Origin: Fulvivirgaceae bacterium JP3-4
GTDB taxonomy: Bacteria; Bacteroidota; Bacteroidia; Cytophagales; Cyclobacteriaceae
Length of the DNA stretch: 64,000 nucleotides
Assembly (NCBI GenBank): GCA_029309925.1
Contig: JARKND010000001.1
Coordinates: 2,294,001 to 2,358,000 of the forward strand
Reading direction: 5' to 3'
Positions 46,240 through 55,622 of this stretch are shown here, one piece after another. How positions within the stretch are numbered: position 1 is the stretch's first letter; each line of letters starts with the position of its first letter. Below the pieces are notes generated by a model. That model worked only from the letters and a program-made list of their open reading frames with translations, was not told the origin of the DNA and ran no database searches. A program made the position numbers and the translations under genes.

Positions 46240-47013
46240 GTGGAATCGCCATTCAGACTAAATACTCAATTCTTCACTGAAACCGGAGACATCGCGCGCT
46301 TCGCATTGCGATTTTTTAAAGAACTCTTTAAACGCAGACAAGAGTACGAGGAGTTTCTGAGACAATGTTTTTGGGTTGGGTACAAGTCGCTCCCACTCGT
46401 AGGCATAACTGCATTCATAATGGGTCTTGTGCTTACCATTCAATCGCGGCCAACGCTGGTTGAGTTTGGCGCGGAGTCGTTGTTGCCACAGATGGTTTCC
46501 GTTTCATTGATACGGGAGATATCTCCCGTCATCACCGCGCTTATCTGCGCAGGAAAGGTGGGATCAGGAATGGGTGCAGAGCTCGGCTCCATGAAGGTGA
46601 CGGAACAAATCGATGCAATGGATGTTTCCGGAACTAATCCTTTTCGCTACCTGATCGTGACGCGTGTCGTGGCAACGACAATGATGTTGCCGATACTCTC
46701 GAGCTTATCAAACGCTATTTCGCTATACGGTGGTTATCTGGGAGTAAACATTCGCGGAGAAGTCAGCTGGCACCTGTACTGGACACAGGTATTCAATGCG
46801 CTAAGCTTCGGTGATGTTATCCCATCATTGATCAAAACATTCTTCTTTGGCTTTACGATTGGCTTGGTCGGATGCTATAAAGGATATAATTCAAAGAAGG
46901 GAACAGAGGGTGTGGGTCGATCTGCGAATTCTGCCGTGGTCGTCTCATCCCTTCTTGTTTTCATTGTTGATTTGATTGCGGTGCAAATTAGTGACCTCCT
47001 TGGCTTAACCTGA
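46240..47013 (+). CDS. mlaE: MlaE/YrbE-type ABC permease (lipid transport)
   Basis: Inner-membrane permease of the MCE/Mla phospholipid transport system, 257 residues, GTG start at 46240. Family blocks: LPLVGITAFIMGLVLTIQSR, MVSVSLIREISPVITALICA, GSGMGAELGSMKVTEQIDAM and, near the end, FGFTIGLVGCYKGY. Five or so membrane helices. It is followed by the ATPase (6 bp) and the MCE protein (4 bp), the usual permease-ATPase-MCE order that moves lipids between inner and outer membranes. Confidence 0.95.
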   Translation: MESPFRLNTQFFTETGDIARFALRFFKELFKRRQEYEEFLRQCFWVGYKSLPLVGITAFIMGLVLTIQSRPTLVEFGAESLLPQMVSVSLIREISPVITALICAGKVGSGMGAELGSMKVTEQIDAMDVSGTNPFRYLIVTRVVATTMMLPILSSLSNAISLYGGYLGVNIRGEVSWHLYWTQVFNALSFGDVIPSLIKTFFFGFTIGLVGCYKGYNSKKGTEGVGRSANSAVVVSSLLVFIVDLIAVQISDLLGLT

Positions 47014-47018
47014 TCATT

Positions 47019-47753
47019 ATGAGTGATCCCGTTATCAAAGTTGAAAAGCTGAACAAATCCTTTGGAGCCAATCATGTGCTTCGGGATTTTTCAGTGTCTC
47101 TGGCAAAGGGTGAAACACTTGCGGTCCTTGGAAAATCTGGATCCGGTAAGTCAGTCCTGATCAAATGTATTATCAATCTCATCGAAAAAGATGAGGGCGA
47201 AATAATCGTGCTCGGCAACGATGTAAGCGAGATGAGTCAGGAGGAACTGGATTCGCTTAGGACGCGAGTCGGATTTTTGTTTCAAAGCAATGCGCTATAT
47301 GACTCGATGACGGTTAGGGAAAATCTGGAGTTTCCGTTGAGAAGGCATTGGACCAAAGACCAGCGCGAAAGAACAGCCGAAGGTGCCGTGATGGAAGTCC
47401 TTACCGATGTCGGACTAGCTCACACCGCTGACATGATGCCCGAAGAATTATCCGGTGGGATGCGAAAGCGAATTGCGCTGGCGCGAACACTTATTCTTCG
47501 CCCGGCAATCATCCTGTATGATGAACCTACCACCGGCCTTGATCCTGTAACGGCACGGGAAATAAGTCACCTGATTGTTAAAGTGCAAAAAAAGTACGAC
47601 ACCTCGTCAATCGTAATATCCCATGACATGCATTGCATCAACACCACAGCAAATCGTGTTGTTATGCTGATCGATGGGAGATGCTATGCTGATGACACGT
47701 ACGCTAACCTCCAGCAATCAACCGATCCGAAGATCAAAGAATTTTTCGACTAG
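47019..47753 (+). CDS. mlaF: MlaF-type ABC ATP-binding protein
   Basis: ATPase of the Mla-type lipid transporter, 244 residues. Walker A GKSGSGKSV, FLFQSNALYDSMTVRENLEF around the Q-loop (a typical MlaF wording), signature LSGGMRKRIALARTL, Walker B IILYDEPTTGLDP and H-loop SHDMHC. Six bp after the permease gene and 4 bp before the MCE gene. No MlaB or MlaC gene is near, as is usual outside the Proteobacteria. Confidence 0.96.
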   Translation: MSDPVIKVEKLNKSFGANHVLRDFSVSLAKGETLAVLGKSGSGKSVLIKCIINLIEKDEGEIIVLGNDVSEMSQEELDSLRTRVGFLFQSNALYDSMTVRENLEFPLRRHWTKDQRERTAEGAVMEVLTDVGLAHTADMMPEELSGGMRKRIALARTLILRPAIILYDEPTTGLDPVTAREISHLIVKVQKKYDTSSIVISHDMHCINTTANRVVMLIDGRCYADDTYANLQQSTDPKIKEFFD

Positions 47754-47756
47754 CTT

Positions 47757-48740
47757 ATGAAGAACAAGGCCGTAAATAACACAAAGGTTGGAGTATTCGT
47801 AGTTGCGGGCATCGTCCTGGTGCTTACTCTTTACATGATTGGTAAGAATAGAAATCTGCTTGGCGCCACTTTCATTATCAAGGCAACGGTAAGTAATGTC
47901 AACGGACTCGTGCCCGGAAACAATGTTCGGTTCAAAGGCATCGATGTCGGAACAGTCAAATCCATTTCTGTTGAAAATGATTCAGCAATTATCGTCACCA
48001 TGCTTATTGACGAAAAGATGAAACCGTTCCTGAAGAAGAATGCTGTTGCCTCGATTGGAACAGACGGACTGATGGGCAATAAGCTGATCAACATTAACTC
48101 TTCCTCTGGCGATGCGGAACCGATCGAAGCGGGTGATGTGATCGACTCGAGAAAAGCGGTTGAGACAGACGAAATGCTCAGAACCCTCAATACTACAAAC
48201 GACAACATCGCCAGGATCTCCGGGAACTTGTTCGAAATAACAGAGAAACTAAATAGAAGCAAAAGCCTATGGACCCTCCTGGCAGACACCGTCATCACAC
48301 AAGACATCAAGGTCGCAGTACGTGATTTCAAATCAGCCGGATCGAATACGGCTGAACTCACATCAAATGCAAAAACTATTGTCCAAAAGTTCGGTCAAGG
48401 CAATGGCATCGCGAGCACGCTGTTTACCGATACAACGCTTTCAAGCCAACTGGCAGCATCTGTTCAACAACTTCAGGATGCGAGCGAAAAGACGTCAGGC
48501 ATGATGAAAAATCTCGGACTCGTTGTTGACGACCTAAAAGACGGAGAGGGAACTGCGGCACTTATTCTCTCGGATACCATCCTGCGCGAGAAGTTGTTTA
48601 AGAGCGCAAGCAACATCGAGCAGGGAACGGATCGGTTTAATCAAAATATGGAAGCACTGAAACACAATTTTCTCTTCAGGCGCTATTTCAGAAAACTTGA
48701 AAAAGAACAACGAAATGAGGCGAAAGCTCAGAACAAATAA
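47757..48740 (+). CDS. mlaD: MCE (MlaD-type) family lipid-transport protein
   Basis: Substrate-binding protein of the Mla-type system, 327 residues. One N-terminal helix (VGVFVVAGIVLVLTLYMIG) anchors it in the inner membrane; the MCE domain spans ~40-120 (VNGLVPGNNVRFKGIDVGTV, GTDGLMGNKLININ). The remaining ~200 residues are helical with Ser/Thr-rich heptads and an MCE-tail ALILSDTILREKLF motif, likely forming the tube-like needle. Directly after the ATPase gene. Confidence 0.95.
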   Translation: MKNKAVNNTKVGVFVVAGIVLVLTLYMIGKNRNLLGATFIIKATVSNVNGLVPGNNVRFKGIDVGTVKSISVENDSAIIVTMLIDEKMKPFLKKNAVASIGTDGLMGNKLININSSSGDAEPIEAGDVIDSRKAVETDEMLRTLNTTNDNIARISGNLFEITEKLNRSKSLWTLLADTVITQDIKVAVRDFKSAGSNTAELTSNAKTIVQKFGQGNGIASTLFTDTTLSSQLAASVQQLQDASEKTSGMMKNLGLVVDDLKDGEGTAALILSDTILREKLFKSASNIEQGTDRFNQNMEALKHNFLFRRYFRKLEKEQRNEAKAQNK

Positions 48741-48751
48741 ATGCTACGACT

Positions 48752-49570
48752 ATGAAAAAAATACTTTGTCCAACTGACTTTTCTGACACCGCTCAAAATG
48801 CTGTCGCATATGCTGCCAAACTCGCGCAGGCCATGCACGCGGACCTGACGTTGCTAAATGTCCAGTCCGTTTTCGACTTCACACCAGTGGAAGTGGTGCG
48901 GGGAAAAGATATGACATTTGCAGGCGCAGCAGAACGTCTCGAGGCCGAAAGCCGCCAAATCAGTAAGGCGTTTAAAATAGGATGCTACGCTGAAGTTTTA
49001 ACGAGCGCGAGCCGGCTCAGCACAGTAATACACGACAAGGGAATCGGTCATGACCTGATTGTCATGGGCTCAGACGGGGCGGATGACCTTTATCAGTTCT
49101 TCAGTGGAAGCAACACCTACAACGCAATCGCGAAAAGCGAAATTCCAGTTCTGCTCGTTCCATCGGGTTATACCTATACGGAGATCAGCAAAATCGTCTA
49201 CGCTTTCGACTATCTCCGGGAAAGAGATCTTCCTCTAACACCGCTTGTGCCAATAACGAAAGCACTCCAGGCCGAGCTGGTCGTCCTTCAAGTGATGGAA
49301 GAAGCGTACAGCAAAGACGCTGAAGACGACCTCCGCGAGCTGCAATTCATCATTCGTACACGCTATGGGGACGACCTGAACTTTCGGTATGATACCATCC
49401 GGTCGAACGAAATTACACAAAGTATTAATAGCTATATCTCAAGGAACCAGCCTGACGCACTCGCCTTATGCTCAGTTCATCGAAATCTAATTGAACGCGT
49501 GTTTCATAAGAGTATTATTAAAAACATCACAGCGTATTGTAATTATCCCGTGTTTGTTTTTCATGAGTAG
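48752..49570 (+). CDS. Universal stress protein (two UspA domains)
   Basis: 272-residue cytoplasmic protein with two Usp halves. The first is typical: KKILCPTDFSDTAQNAVAYA, the acidic/Ala-rich helix, and VMGSDGADD where family members have the ATP-binding G-x2-G-x9-G(S/T) region. The second half (from ~150, VYAFDYLRERDLPLTPLVPI) is more diverged and ends ALCSVHRNLIERVFHKSIIK. 12 bp after the MCE gene, so the stress protein may be co-expressed with the lipid transporter. Confidence 0.92.
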   Translation: MKKILCPTDFSDTAQNAVAYAAKLAQAMHADLTLLNVQSVFDFTPVEVVRGKDMTFAGAAERLEAESRQISKAFKIGCYAEVLTSASRLSTVIHDKGIGHDLIVMGSDGADDLYQFFSGSNTYNAIAKSEIPVLLVPSGYTYTEISKIVYAFDYLRERDLPLTPLVPITKALQAELVVLQVMEEAYSKDAEDDLRELQFIIRTRYGDDLNFRYDTIRSNEITQSINSYISRNQPDALALCSVHRNLIERVFHKSIIKNITAYCNYPVFVFHE

Positions 49571-49627
49571 TGGGAAAGCAGAATGAATGGAATTGCAGAT
49601 CGAACTGGTCTATCCAATTAAAAAAAC

Positions 49628-50431
49628 ATGTCCAGCCAAAATACATTCAGAACACGCGCGGTCCTCTGGTTGACCTTAATCGTAACTTCTTTCTCTATCG
49701 TAGCCTCATTTGGTGGCTTGTTTATTGAGGGCCTGTACCGTGATAGTGAGTTCATTAAGCGGGCGTGGTTGGCGAACGATTGGGTAACGCTTTTCATTGC
49801 TCCACTCCTACCACTCACACTGTTTTTACACAAGCGCGGTGATGATCGTTCGCAACTGGTATGGATGGGGCTCATGCTCTATATGTTTTACAATTACGCG
49901 TTTTACCTGTTTGGCGCCAGCTTCAATAAATTCTTTCTTCTTTACGTAATTCTTTTCAGCGCTTCGATGTATTCGCTCATCATTGGTTTGTTAACCATAG
50001 ACACCCACGCAATCCATAACCATCCAGTTAACCGAAATCGAAAATTAGCAGCGAGCATGTTCTTAAGCCTGCTTGCCGTTCCTCTATTGTTTGTTGAACT
50101 CAAACAATGCATTCATTTCATTGTGTCGGGAAAGAATCCCGAAGTACCTACATTGATCTTCGCGCTTGATCTGTCTATCGTAATTCCCACAACAATACTG
50201 GCCTCAGTTCTCCTCTGGAAAAATAGACCGTGGGGAAATGTCCTCGCCATCATGACGCTGGTGAAGTCATTTGCCTATGGTTCCGTTCTCGTAGCCGCAG
50301 CAATTATTATTCATGTTTCGGAAGCTGGTCCACTTGATCCGTTACTGCCATTCTATGCTTCACTGGTTGTTGGTGGGCTGGTCTTTGGAATCCTTCTACT
50401 TTACGATCTCAAACCATCACATGGGAGCTAA
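49628..50431 (+). CDS. Hypothetical multi-pass membrane protein
   Basis: 267 residues with seven or so hydrophobic helices (LTLIVTSFSIVASFGGLFIE, WVTLFIAPLLPLTLFL, MGLMLYMFYNYAFYLFG, LYVILFSASMYSLIIGLLTI, MFLSLLAVPLLFVELKQ, DLSIVIPTTILASVLL, YASLVVGGLVFGILLLYDL). No signal peptide separate from TM1, no motif recognised. Likely the last gene of the Mla-stress run, 57 bp after the Usp gene. Confidence 0.8.
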   Translation: MSSQNTFRTRAVLWLTLIVTSFSIVASFGGLFIEGLYRDSEFIKRAWLANDWVTLFIAPLLPLTLFLHKRGDDRSQLVWMGLMLYMFYNYAFYLFGASFNKFFLLYVILFSASMYSLIIGLLTIDTHAIHNHPVNRNRKLAASMFLSLLAVPLLFVELKQCIHFIVSGKNPEVPTLIFALDLSIVIPTTILASVLLWKNRPWGNVLAIMTLVKSFAYGSVLVAAAIIIHVSEAGPLDPLLPFYASLVVGGLVFGILLLYDLKPSHGS

Positions 50432-50801
50432 TAAATAAATGCTGATCGTGGAGTTGCGTAAGGCAGTGTGAACTTGATAACAGACAGTGGAATGAACATC
50501 AGCCGCCCACCATCTGAATTTGAAAGCAAATGGCTTTAAGCTCACTAAATCATAAAAAATCACGCATTCGTTGATCGGCCCTGCATTAGGTGAGTAATAA
50601 AGACCAATAATCCGCATGAGACGTTGCCGGCAAGGTTGGCGAATGGATGCGTTGAATGTTTGTGATAGTGCATCGCGCCTTGAATTCCAAGAAGAAGGAC
50701 ATTATCTTCTTGCAGCTTATCGTCTTCGTTTATCTCGTCTGCCTATTCAAATTCAATTCTGAATACCGTTGCCAAGGCATCCATATCGGTTGAGTCTGGA
50801 G
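50432..50801. other. Gene-free stretch between membrane protein and fucosidase relic
   Basis: No convincing gene. On the minus strand, ~50597-50740 reads as an acidic run then a hydrophobic run (VLLLGIQGAMHYHKHSTHPF, then ANLAGNVSCGLLVFITHLM) without a start codon in the same frame; it could be another decayed gene, but no family is recognised. Confidence 0.3.
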
Positions 50802-51100
50802 TTAGGAGTATAAGCTTGTTCCGTCATCAACCACGGTCAGCCCGACTTCACTCCCTACAACTGAGACGCGTTTAACTTTTCGTTCTTTATGGGTCCGGAT
50901 CTCAAGAGGTACTTTAGGCGAGGGAATTCCGCGGGAGAATACATACAATGTGTTCTTATCCTTCGACACGGTAAATCGAATAATTTTCCTGTAGTTGATT
51001 GTGGCTGATTGTCCACCGAAGTGTCCGTTATGAATTGCCGCTTTTCCATAACACGTTGAATGCGTAGACTATTTCTTCAACTTGTTTTTCAATCGCCTTT
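50802..51100 (-). pseudogene. Decayed C-terminus of an alpha-L-fucosidase (GH29), frameshifted
   Basis: On the minus strand, ending in TAA at 50802-50804, a frame without start codon reads YGKAAIHNGHFGGQ near 51047, then KIIRFTVSKDKNTLYVFSRG, KVPLEIRTHKERKVKRVSVV and GLTVVDDGTSLYS. This follows the GH29 C-terminal order (VYGEGP...GHF...DIRFT-x-KGDTLYAI...P...V.LLG). Just upstream another frame reads KQVEEIVYAFNVLW, matching the NGEAIYATRPW block, so at least one frameshift separates them near 51050. Nothing of the catalytic barrel is left. It differs from the intact fucosidase gene at 5683 and is thus not a simple recent copy. Confidence 0.65.
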
Positions 51101-51193
51101 TAGTCTTGCAAAAAATATTCATCTTTGAAATCCGCGTGGCTTAATCACTAGTTATCAGGAGCACCAATTACTCGAGAGAAATAAAATTAAGTT

Positions 51194-51916
51194 ATGAAAA
51201 GAGATGCATTCTTAAAGAATAGCCTGCTCCTTGCAGGAACAACTTTACTCCCTGCCAGCAATGTATTTACACAAAGCCTGCAAGAAACCGGCATGGACAA
51301 ATTAACCGATGCCAGCGGAAACTTCGCATTGCAACCCCTTCCCTATTCGGAGACTTTTCTGGAGCCAGCGATGGATCAGGAAACACTCCACCTTCATTAC
51401 ACTTTTCACCATGGAGATGCGGTAAAAGCTGCCAATAAAGACCTTGCTGAGGTGAAAAAAGCCATCGATGCGAATAACCTTGATACAGTTGATTACTGGA
51501 CCAGGAAATTGTCATACCATTTGTCTTCACATATTTTGCATACAATCTTCTGGACAAACCTCACAAATAAGAAGCAAGATCCCAGCGGTGACTTGCTCAA
51601 ACAAATCGAAAAAGATTTCGGATCATACGATAAGCTGAAAGTCCTGATTGCAAAAACTTCAAAAGGTGTTGATGGTAACGGATGGGGCATCCTTGGCTAT
51701 CATCCTTTTACACAGAAGCTGACTGTATTACAGTGCGAGAACCATGAAAAGCTCACCCAGTGGGGTGTAATACCCGTCTTGGTCATCGATGTATGGGAAC
51801 ATTCATATTACTTGAAATATCGAAACCGCAGAGCGGAGTTTGTTGACAACCTTTTTTCAATTATTAATTGGGATAACGTAGCACATCGGTTCAATGTAGC
51901 ACGCAGATTAGGATGA
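51194..51916 (+). CDS. Superoxide dismutase (Fe/Mn), exported
   Basis: Fe/Mn superoxide dismutase of 240 residues that disproportionates superoxide. The metal ligands fit: a first His in ETLHLHYTFHHG, a second in LSSHILHTIFW, then Asp and His in VIDVWEHSYYLKYRN. YHPFTQKLTVLQCENHE is a variant of the usual central strand region. An N-terminal signal (KRDAFLKNSLLLAGTTLLPA, with a Tat-like FLKNS core) places it outside the cytoplasm, unlike the usual cytosolic enzyme. The glycine-glycine of the GGHxNH block is replaced by Ser-Ser. Metal preference cannot be told from sequence. Confidence 0.92.
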   Translation: MKRDAFLKNSLLLAGTTLLPASNVFTQSLQETGMDKLTDASGNFALQPLPYSETFLEPAMDQETLHLHYTFHHGDAVKAANKDLAEVKKAIDANNLDTVDYWTRKLSYHLSSHILHTIFWTNLTNKKQDPSGDLLKQIEKDFGSYDKLKVLIAKTSKGVDGNGWGILGYHPFTQKLTVLQCENHEKLTQWGVIPVLVIDVWEHSYYLKYRNRRAEFVDNLFSIINWDNVAHRFNVARRLG

Positions 51917-52043
51917 ACACTCGCGTTGCAGCTAAGCTCCTTCACAACCTTACTACTGATCAACTGCCGTCTATTGGCAGCACTGTATTGGGCCGCTGAA
52001 GCTTACCTTACGGTTTTCGTTAAAATAGAAAAAAGCGTAATCG

Positions 52044-52931
52044 CTAGTCAGCTGCCTGTAGCAGATCATACCAATCCTGATGATCCAGATCGATATCGAA
52101 AGCCGCAACGATATTTTTGATCCTGCGCTCCTCTTTCGTTCCAATCAACGGAAGCGCTCCCAACTTGATTAACCATGCAACAGCGATGGATTCGATATCC
52201 TTATTGTACTTAGGAGCCAGCGTTTGTAACTTGTTTCGAAGCTTCACTGAAATCTCATCGTTTCCATAGGCAATTTTTCCTCCCGCAACGGGTGCAGAGG
52301 CTATCGGACGCATGTACTTTTGTTTAATGTAGTCCAACTGACCGGACCTTAATGGTGAAGTGTTCAGGAGATTTAATTCCAGATGATGCGTAACAACGGG
52401 GCTTTGCAAATAAGAACTTAAGAGTTGGTGTTGAAAAACCGAAAAGTTCGCGACTCCAATGTTTCTCACCTTTCCGGATCGAAGTGCCTGTTCAAGTGCT
52501 ATGGCGGTTTCCTCAAGGTTAGAAATTGCATCAAGGTGATCCAGCAGGAAAATGTCCAGGTAGTCCGTGTGGAGTTTTCGAAGGGACTGTTCAATGCTTT
52601 GACGGACATATTTTGCCGATGTGTCAATGTATCGGATTCGAACATCCGGATTGGAAGCATGTGGAAACCTCACTCCGCATTTGCTAAACAGAACAAGGTC
52701 TTCTCGTTTATAGGTCTTCTTCGCAATCAGCTCACCAAACAGTTCTTCACAAAGATGATTGTAATAATAGTCAGCAAGATCAAAGGTATTTATTCCGAGG
52801 CTAAGGCAGAGATCAACGATACTTGCCATAGATGCCCTGGCATTGTCTTTCGAATCACCTTCCCATCGATAGAAGCTATAAATTGCCGCAGACACTTTTG
52901 GTCCGGAGTCACTCAAGTATATTTTTTGCAT
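52044..52931 (-). CDS. Aldo/keto reductase
   Basis: NADPH-dependent TIM-barrel oxidoreductase, 295 residues. The tetrad is in place: Asp and Tyr in GINTFDLADYYYNH, Lys in LVLFSKCGVR, His in IFLLDHLDAI. VAWLIKLGALPLIGTKEERR near the C-terminus is the cofactor-phosphate binding block. Closest in wording to the YdhF-like aldo/keto reductase branch. Convergent with the superoxide dismutase gene; both fit a redox-stress theme. Physiological substrate unknown. Confidence 0.93.
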   Translation of the reverse strand: MQKIYLSDSGPKVSAAIYSFYRWEGDSKDNARASMASIVDLCLSLGINTFDLADYYYNHLCEELFGELIAKKTYKREDLVLFSKCGVRFPHASNPDVRIRYIDTSAKYVRQSIEQSLRKLHTDYLDIFLLDHLDAISNLEETAIALEQALRSGKVRNIGVANFSVFQHQLLSSYLQSPVVTHHLELNLLNTSPLRSGQLDYIKQKYMRPIASAPVAGGKIAYGNDEISVKLRNKLQTLAPKYNKDIESIAVAWLIKLGALPLIGTKEERRIKNIVAAFDIDLDHQDWYDLLQAAD

Positions 52932-53774
52932 CGCTTAAAATTAGATTTTGAATATTAGAAAAAATTGCCGCCATTCAAAATTCAGCATGACTAAAGAGCG
53001 ATAGCCCATTGTTGCACTTTTGAGTTCTGCCTCTCGCGGTACAGTTCAACCTGAGCCTAAAGTCAGGCTAACACCGTTTGAGTCTTCCGCGCAGCTCAAG
53101 AATGACTTTCTTTCCCGTCCAAGGCTATTGGTACTCTACCGGTTGAAACGGTGCACCAACTGCGTCAATGGCACAAACAAAATCGAAAGAATATACCTGG
53201 TGATTAGGGAAGGTCATTGTTCGTGGTGAAGAAGGTGAATAATAAGCGCGATGTGCCGGAAGCGTTGCCATTACGTTCGGATGGACGAATGTGCGATGTC
53301 GTGATTGTCACGGCTGGTCAGTGCTGGACAGCAGGTAACATGATAGTCAGCTGGCAGATTGATTGTTGTTCAATCGACTGTAGTCATAGAATTCATCGGG
53401 TTAGTTCATGTAAACCAATCCGCCTCGTAGGCGTATACCTCTCTTCCATCGCTGGTAGCCATCAATTTCCTCCGCGTTAAACTGATAAATACTGTTCAAT
53501 AGTTTGGACATCTCCACGTTACCGCCCTTCTCAAATTCCGACACTGCCTCCAGTTTCGTGCAGCCACTTCGAAAATTATGTGCAGACTTTAAATACCATC
53601 GGCACGATATTGTTCCACTGAATCGCGCCCAGCTTTACTATCATCAGAGCGCAATTCCAGATACGCTGAAGTTTTTTATCAATAATGTCTAAGTGTTTTT
53701 TTAACGTGGGCGTGCATTTTTTAAACAGCGTCCAGATCCTGCAGGCCATTTATGTTTCACTTAAAAACTCGCGT
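52932..53774. other. Gene-poor stretch upstream of the alcohol dehydrogenase
   Basis: About 840 bp without a supported gene. Short open frames occur (53020-53229, 53217-53480, 53504-53692), but none resembles a family or starts sensibly. The minus strand at ~53401-53640 has a start-less frame whose end (NVEMSKLLNSIYQFNAEEID, GYQRWKRG) looks more like coding sequence than chance and may be a relic. The promoter of the dehydrogenase must lie in the last part; no motif is clear. Confidence 0.3.
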
Positions 53775-54935
53775 ATGTTAGCAATGAATTTTCGAGGGCC
53801 GTATCAGATCCGGCCCGACCGCAACAGACCCATGCCGGAAATCGAGCATCCTTATGATGCGATTGTCCGTGTCACCCGGTCACTTATTTGCGGCTCTGAC
53901 CTGCACCTTTATCATGGGATGGTGCCCGATACTCGTGTCGGTATGACCTTCGGTCATGAATTTACAGGTGTAGTAGAAGAAATCGGATCAGGTGTGCAGA
54001 ACCTGAAAGTTGGCGACCATGTCTTGGTGCCGTTTAATATTGCCTGTGGTAGTTGTCCTTTCTGCAAGCAGGAGCTCTATGGGAATTGTCATGAGGCAAA
54101 CTCAGAAGCTACAGCAGTGGGTGGCTTTTTCGGCTATGCTCACACGGGCGGTGGCTATGACGGAGGTCAGGGCGAATACGTGCGCGTGCCGTATGCAGAT
54201 GTAAGCCCGACAAAAATTCCTGAAGGCATGGACATCGAAGATGCTGTGTTATTGACTGACGTAGTACCGACTGGTTATCAGGCAGCTGAACAGGCTGGCA
54301 TTCAAAAAGGTGATACAGTGGTAGTCTTCGGTGCAGGTCCTATAGGTATCATGTCAGCCCGATGCGCATGGCTTTTCGGTGCCGGACGCGTCATCATCAT
54401 CGACCACATTGATTATCGTCTCGAGTTTGCAAGGAAATATTCTTTCTGCGAGGCTTATAATTTTAAAGAAATGAAAGATCCGGTGGTGTTTGTGAAAAAA
54501 CTCACAGACTGGTATGGTGCAGATGTGTGTATCGATGCAGTGGGATGTGAAGCTGTAGGCCATGGCTTACAAGACATCACAGGTCGAATGCTGCTGCAAG
54601 CCGGAAGTGCCACCGCTTTTCATTGGGCGGTTAATTCAGTTAAAAAAGGTGGCATCGTATCCATCATCGGAGTGTATGGTCCGCCATGGAACCTGGCTCC
54701 TCTCGGAAGCATCATGAACAAAGGTATTACTATTCGTGCTAACCAGGCATCTGTCAAGCGTCTACTCCCGAAACTCATCGACCACGTCATGAGTGGAAGG
54801 CTAAATCCTAAAGGTATTATCTCACACCGCATTCCACTGGAAGAAGTGTCAGATGCCTACCGTATGTTCTCCAAAAAGCTCGACAACATCATCAAACCAT
54901 TGTTAATTCCACCGCGTGCAGCATACGCAGCTTAA
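53775..54935 (+). CDS. Zinc-dependent alcohol dehydrogenase
   Basis: 386-residue medium-chain dehydrogenase/reductase, from ATG 53775 (MLAMNFRGPYQIRPDRN); the frame goes up to 53685, but those 30 residues are not family-like. Catalytic zinc ligands Cys39 (ICGSDLH), His61 and Glu62 (GHEFTG); structural zinc in CGSCPFCKQELYGNC; the Rossmann motif GAGPIGIMSARCAW binds NAD(P). The length and the insertion GFFGYAHTGGGYDGGQGEYV resemble the formaldehyde-dehydrogenase-like branch; substrate not predictable. Followed by a hypothetical gene and a molybdenum-enzyme fragment. Confidence 0.94.
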   Translation: MLAMNFRGPYQIRPDRNRPMPEIEHPYDAIVRVTRSLICGSDLHLYHGMVPDTRVGMTFGHEFTGVVEEIGSGVQNLKVGDHVLVPFNIACGSCPFCKQELYGNCHEANSEATAVGGFFGYAHTGGGYDGGQGEYVRVPYADVSPTKIPEGMDIEDAVLLTDVVPTGYQAAEQAGIQKGDTVVVFGAGPIGIMSARCAWLFGAGRVIIIDHIDYRLEFARKYSFCEAYNFKEMKDPVVFVKKLTDWYGADVCIDAVGCEAVGHGLQDITGRMLLQAGSATAFHWAVNSVKKGGIVSIIGVYGPPWNLAPLGSIMNKGITIRANQASVKRLLPKLIDHVMSGRLNPKGIISHRIPLEEVSDAYRMFSKKLDNIIKPLLIPPRAAYAA

Positions 54936-55057
54936 ATTATTGAATTATGAAATGAGCGTAAGGAGAACCATACGCAGCGGAATGTTAACCACACTCTGAA
55001 CATGTGTACTCTCAATATGCAAATTCCATATGTCCTTAGATATAAAATTGTCAACAT

Positions 55058-55621
55058 ATGAAAAACGTATTAGAAAATATAATCGAACCGCCACTGGATC
55101 GGAAAATCGCAAATAGAAATATGGATGATCGGGTTCAGGATATTCCCGGCTGGGGCATGGATGCCGATCCCGAAAACGATCCTACGTATCCGATGAAACA
55201 TTCGAATGGTGCAGACCATGATCGTCTTAATTATGTGAAGGCACCGCAGCAGCGTCAGGACATGGAAGTCCTGCGTTCCATAGAACGACCGAATATCACT
55301 CGGGTGTTTGGAACATCTACACCCCCATCGGGTCTGAGCGGAGCCATTCGCAGATATGCGTATAAGTTTAGTGAAGCTACGGCCACGCACTGGATGACAC
55401 TCATACTGGCGGATCGCGTTGATGTTATTCAGGGAAAGATCAATGACTTGAAAAATGGCGTTCTTCCTAACCCCTGGGTTGAACGCGGCTGGAACGCTGA
55501 ATGGAAATATAATCGACCTGCCTTTGTCACCAGGATGACGGTTACGGCTTTGGTTATCACCGCGGGGATCATCTTGCTAACGAGGAAAACCAGGAGTAAG
55601 CAATCAATCGCGAACAGCTAA
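55058..55621 (+). CDS. Hypothetical tail-anchored protein
   Basis: 187 residues: a long polar, proline-rich N-terminal part (PGWGMDADPENDPTYPMKHS, then FGTSTPPSGLSGAIRRYAYK FSE) and a C-terminal helix (MTVTALVITAGIILLTRKTR) that would anchor it with the bulk in the cytoplasm. RYAYKFSEATATHWMTLILA is a distinct conserved-looking block. Proteins of this kind occur beside alcohol dehydrogenase genes in Bacteroidota, from memory. No function known. One base separates its stop from the next start. Confidence 0.8.
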   Translation: MKNVLENIIEPPLDRKIANRNMDDRVQDIPGWGMDADPENDPTYPMKHSNGADHDRLNYVKAPQQRQDMEVLRSIERPNITRVFGTSTPPSGLSGAIRRYAYKFSEATATHWMTLILADRVDVIQGKINDLKNGVLPNPWVERGWNAEWKYNRPAFVTRMTVTALVITAGIILLTRKTRSKQSIANS

Positions 55622-55622
55622 G

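Noticed and set aside
50597-50740. Minus-strand start-less frame with hydrophobic run LAGNVSCGLLVFITHLM
   Set aside because: No start codon at its beginning and no recognised family; could be a relic, insufficient support.
53401-53640. Start-less minus-strand frame ending in NVEMSKLLNSIYQFNAEEID-type sequence
   Set aside because: It looks partly coding, but it has no start in frame and matches no family I can name; it may be a relic but is not listed as a gene.
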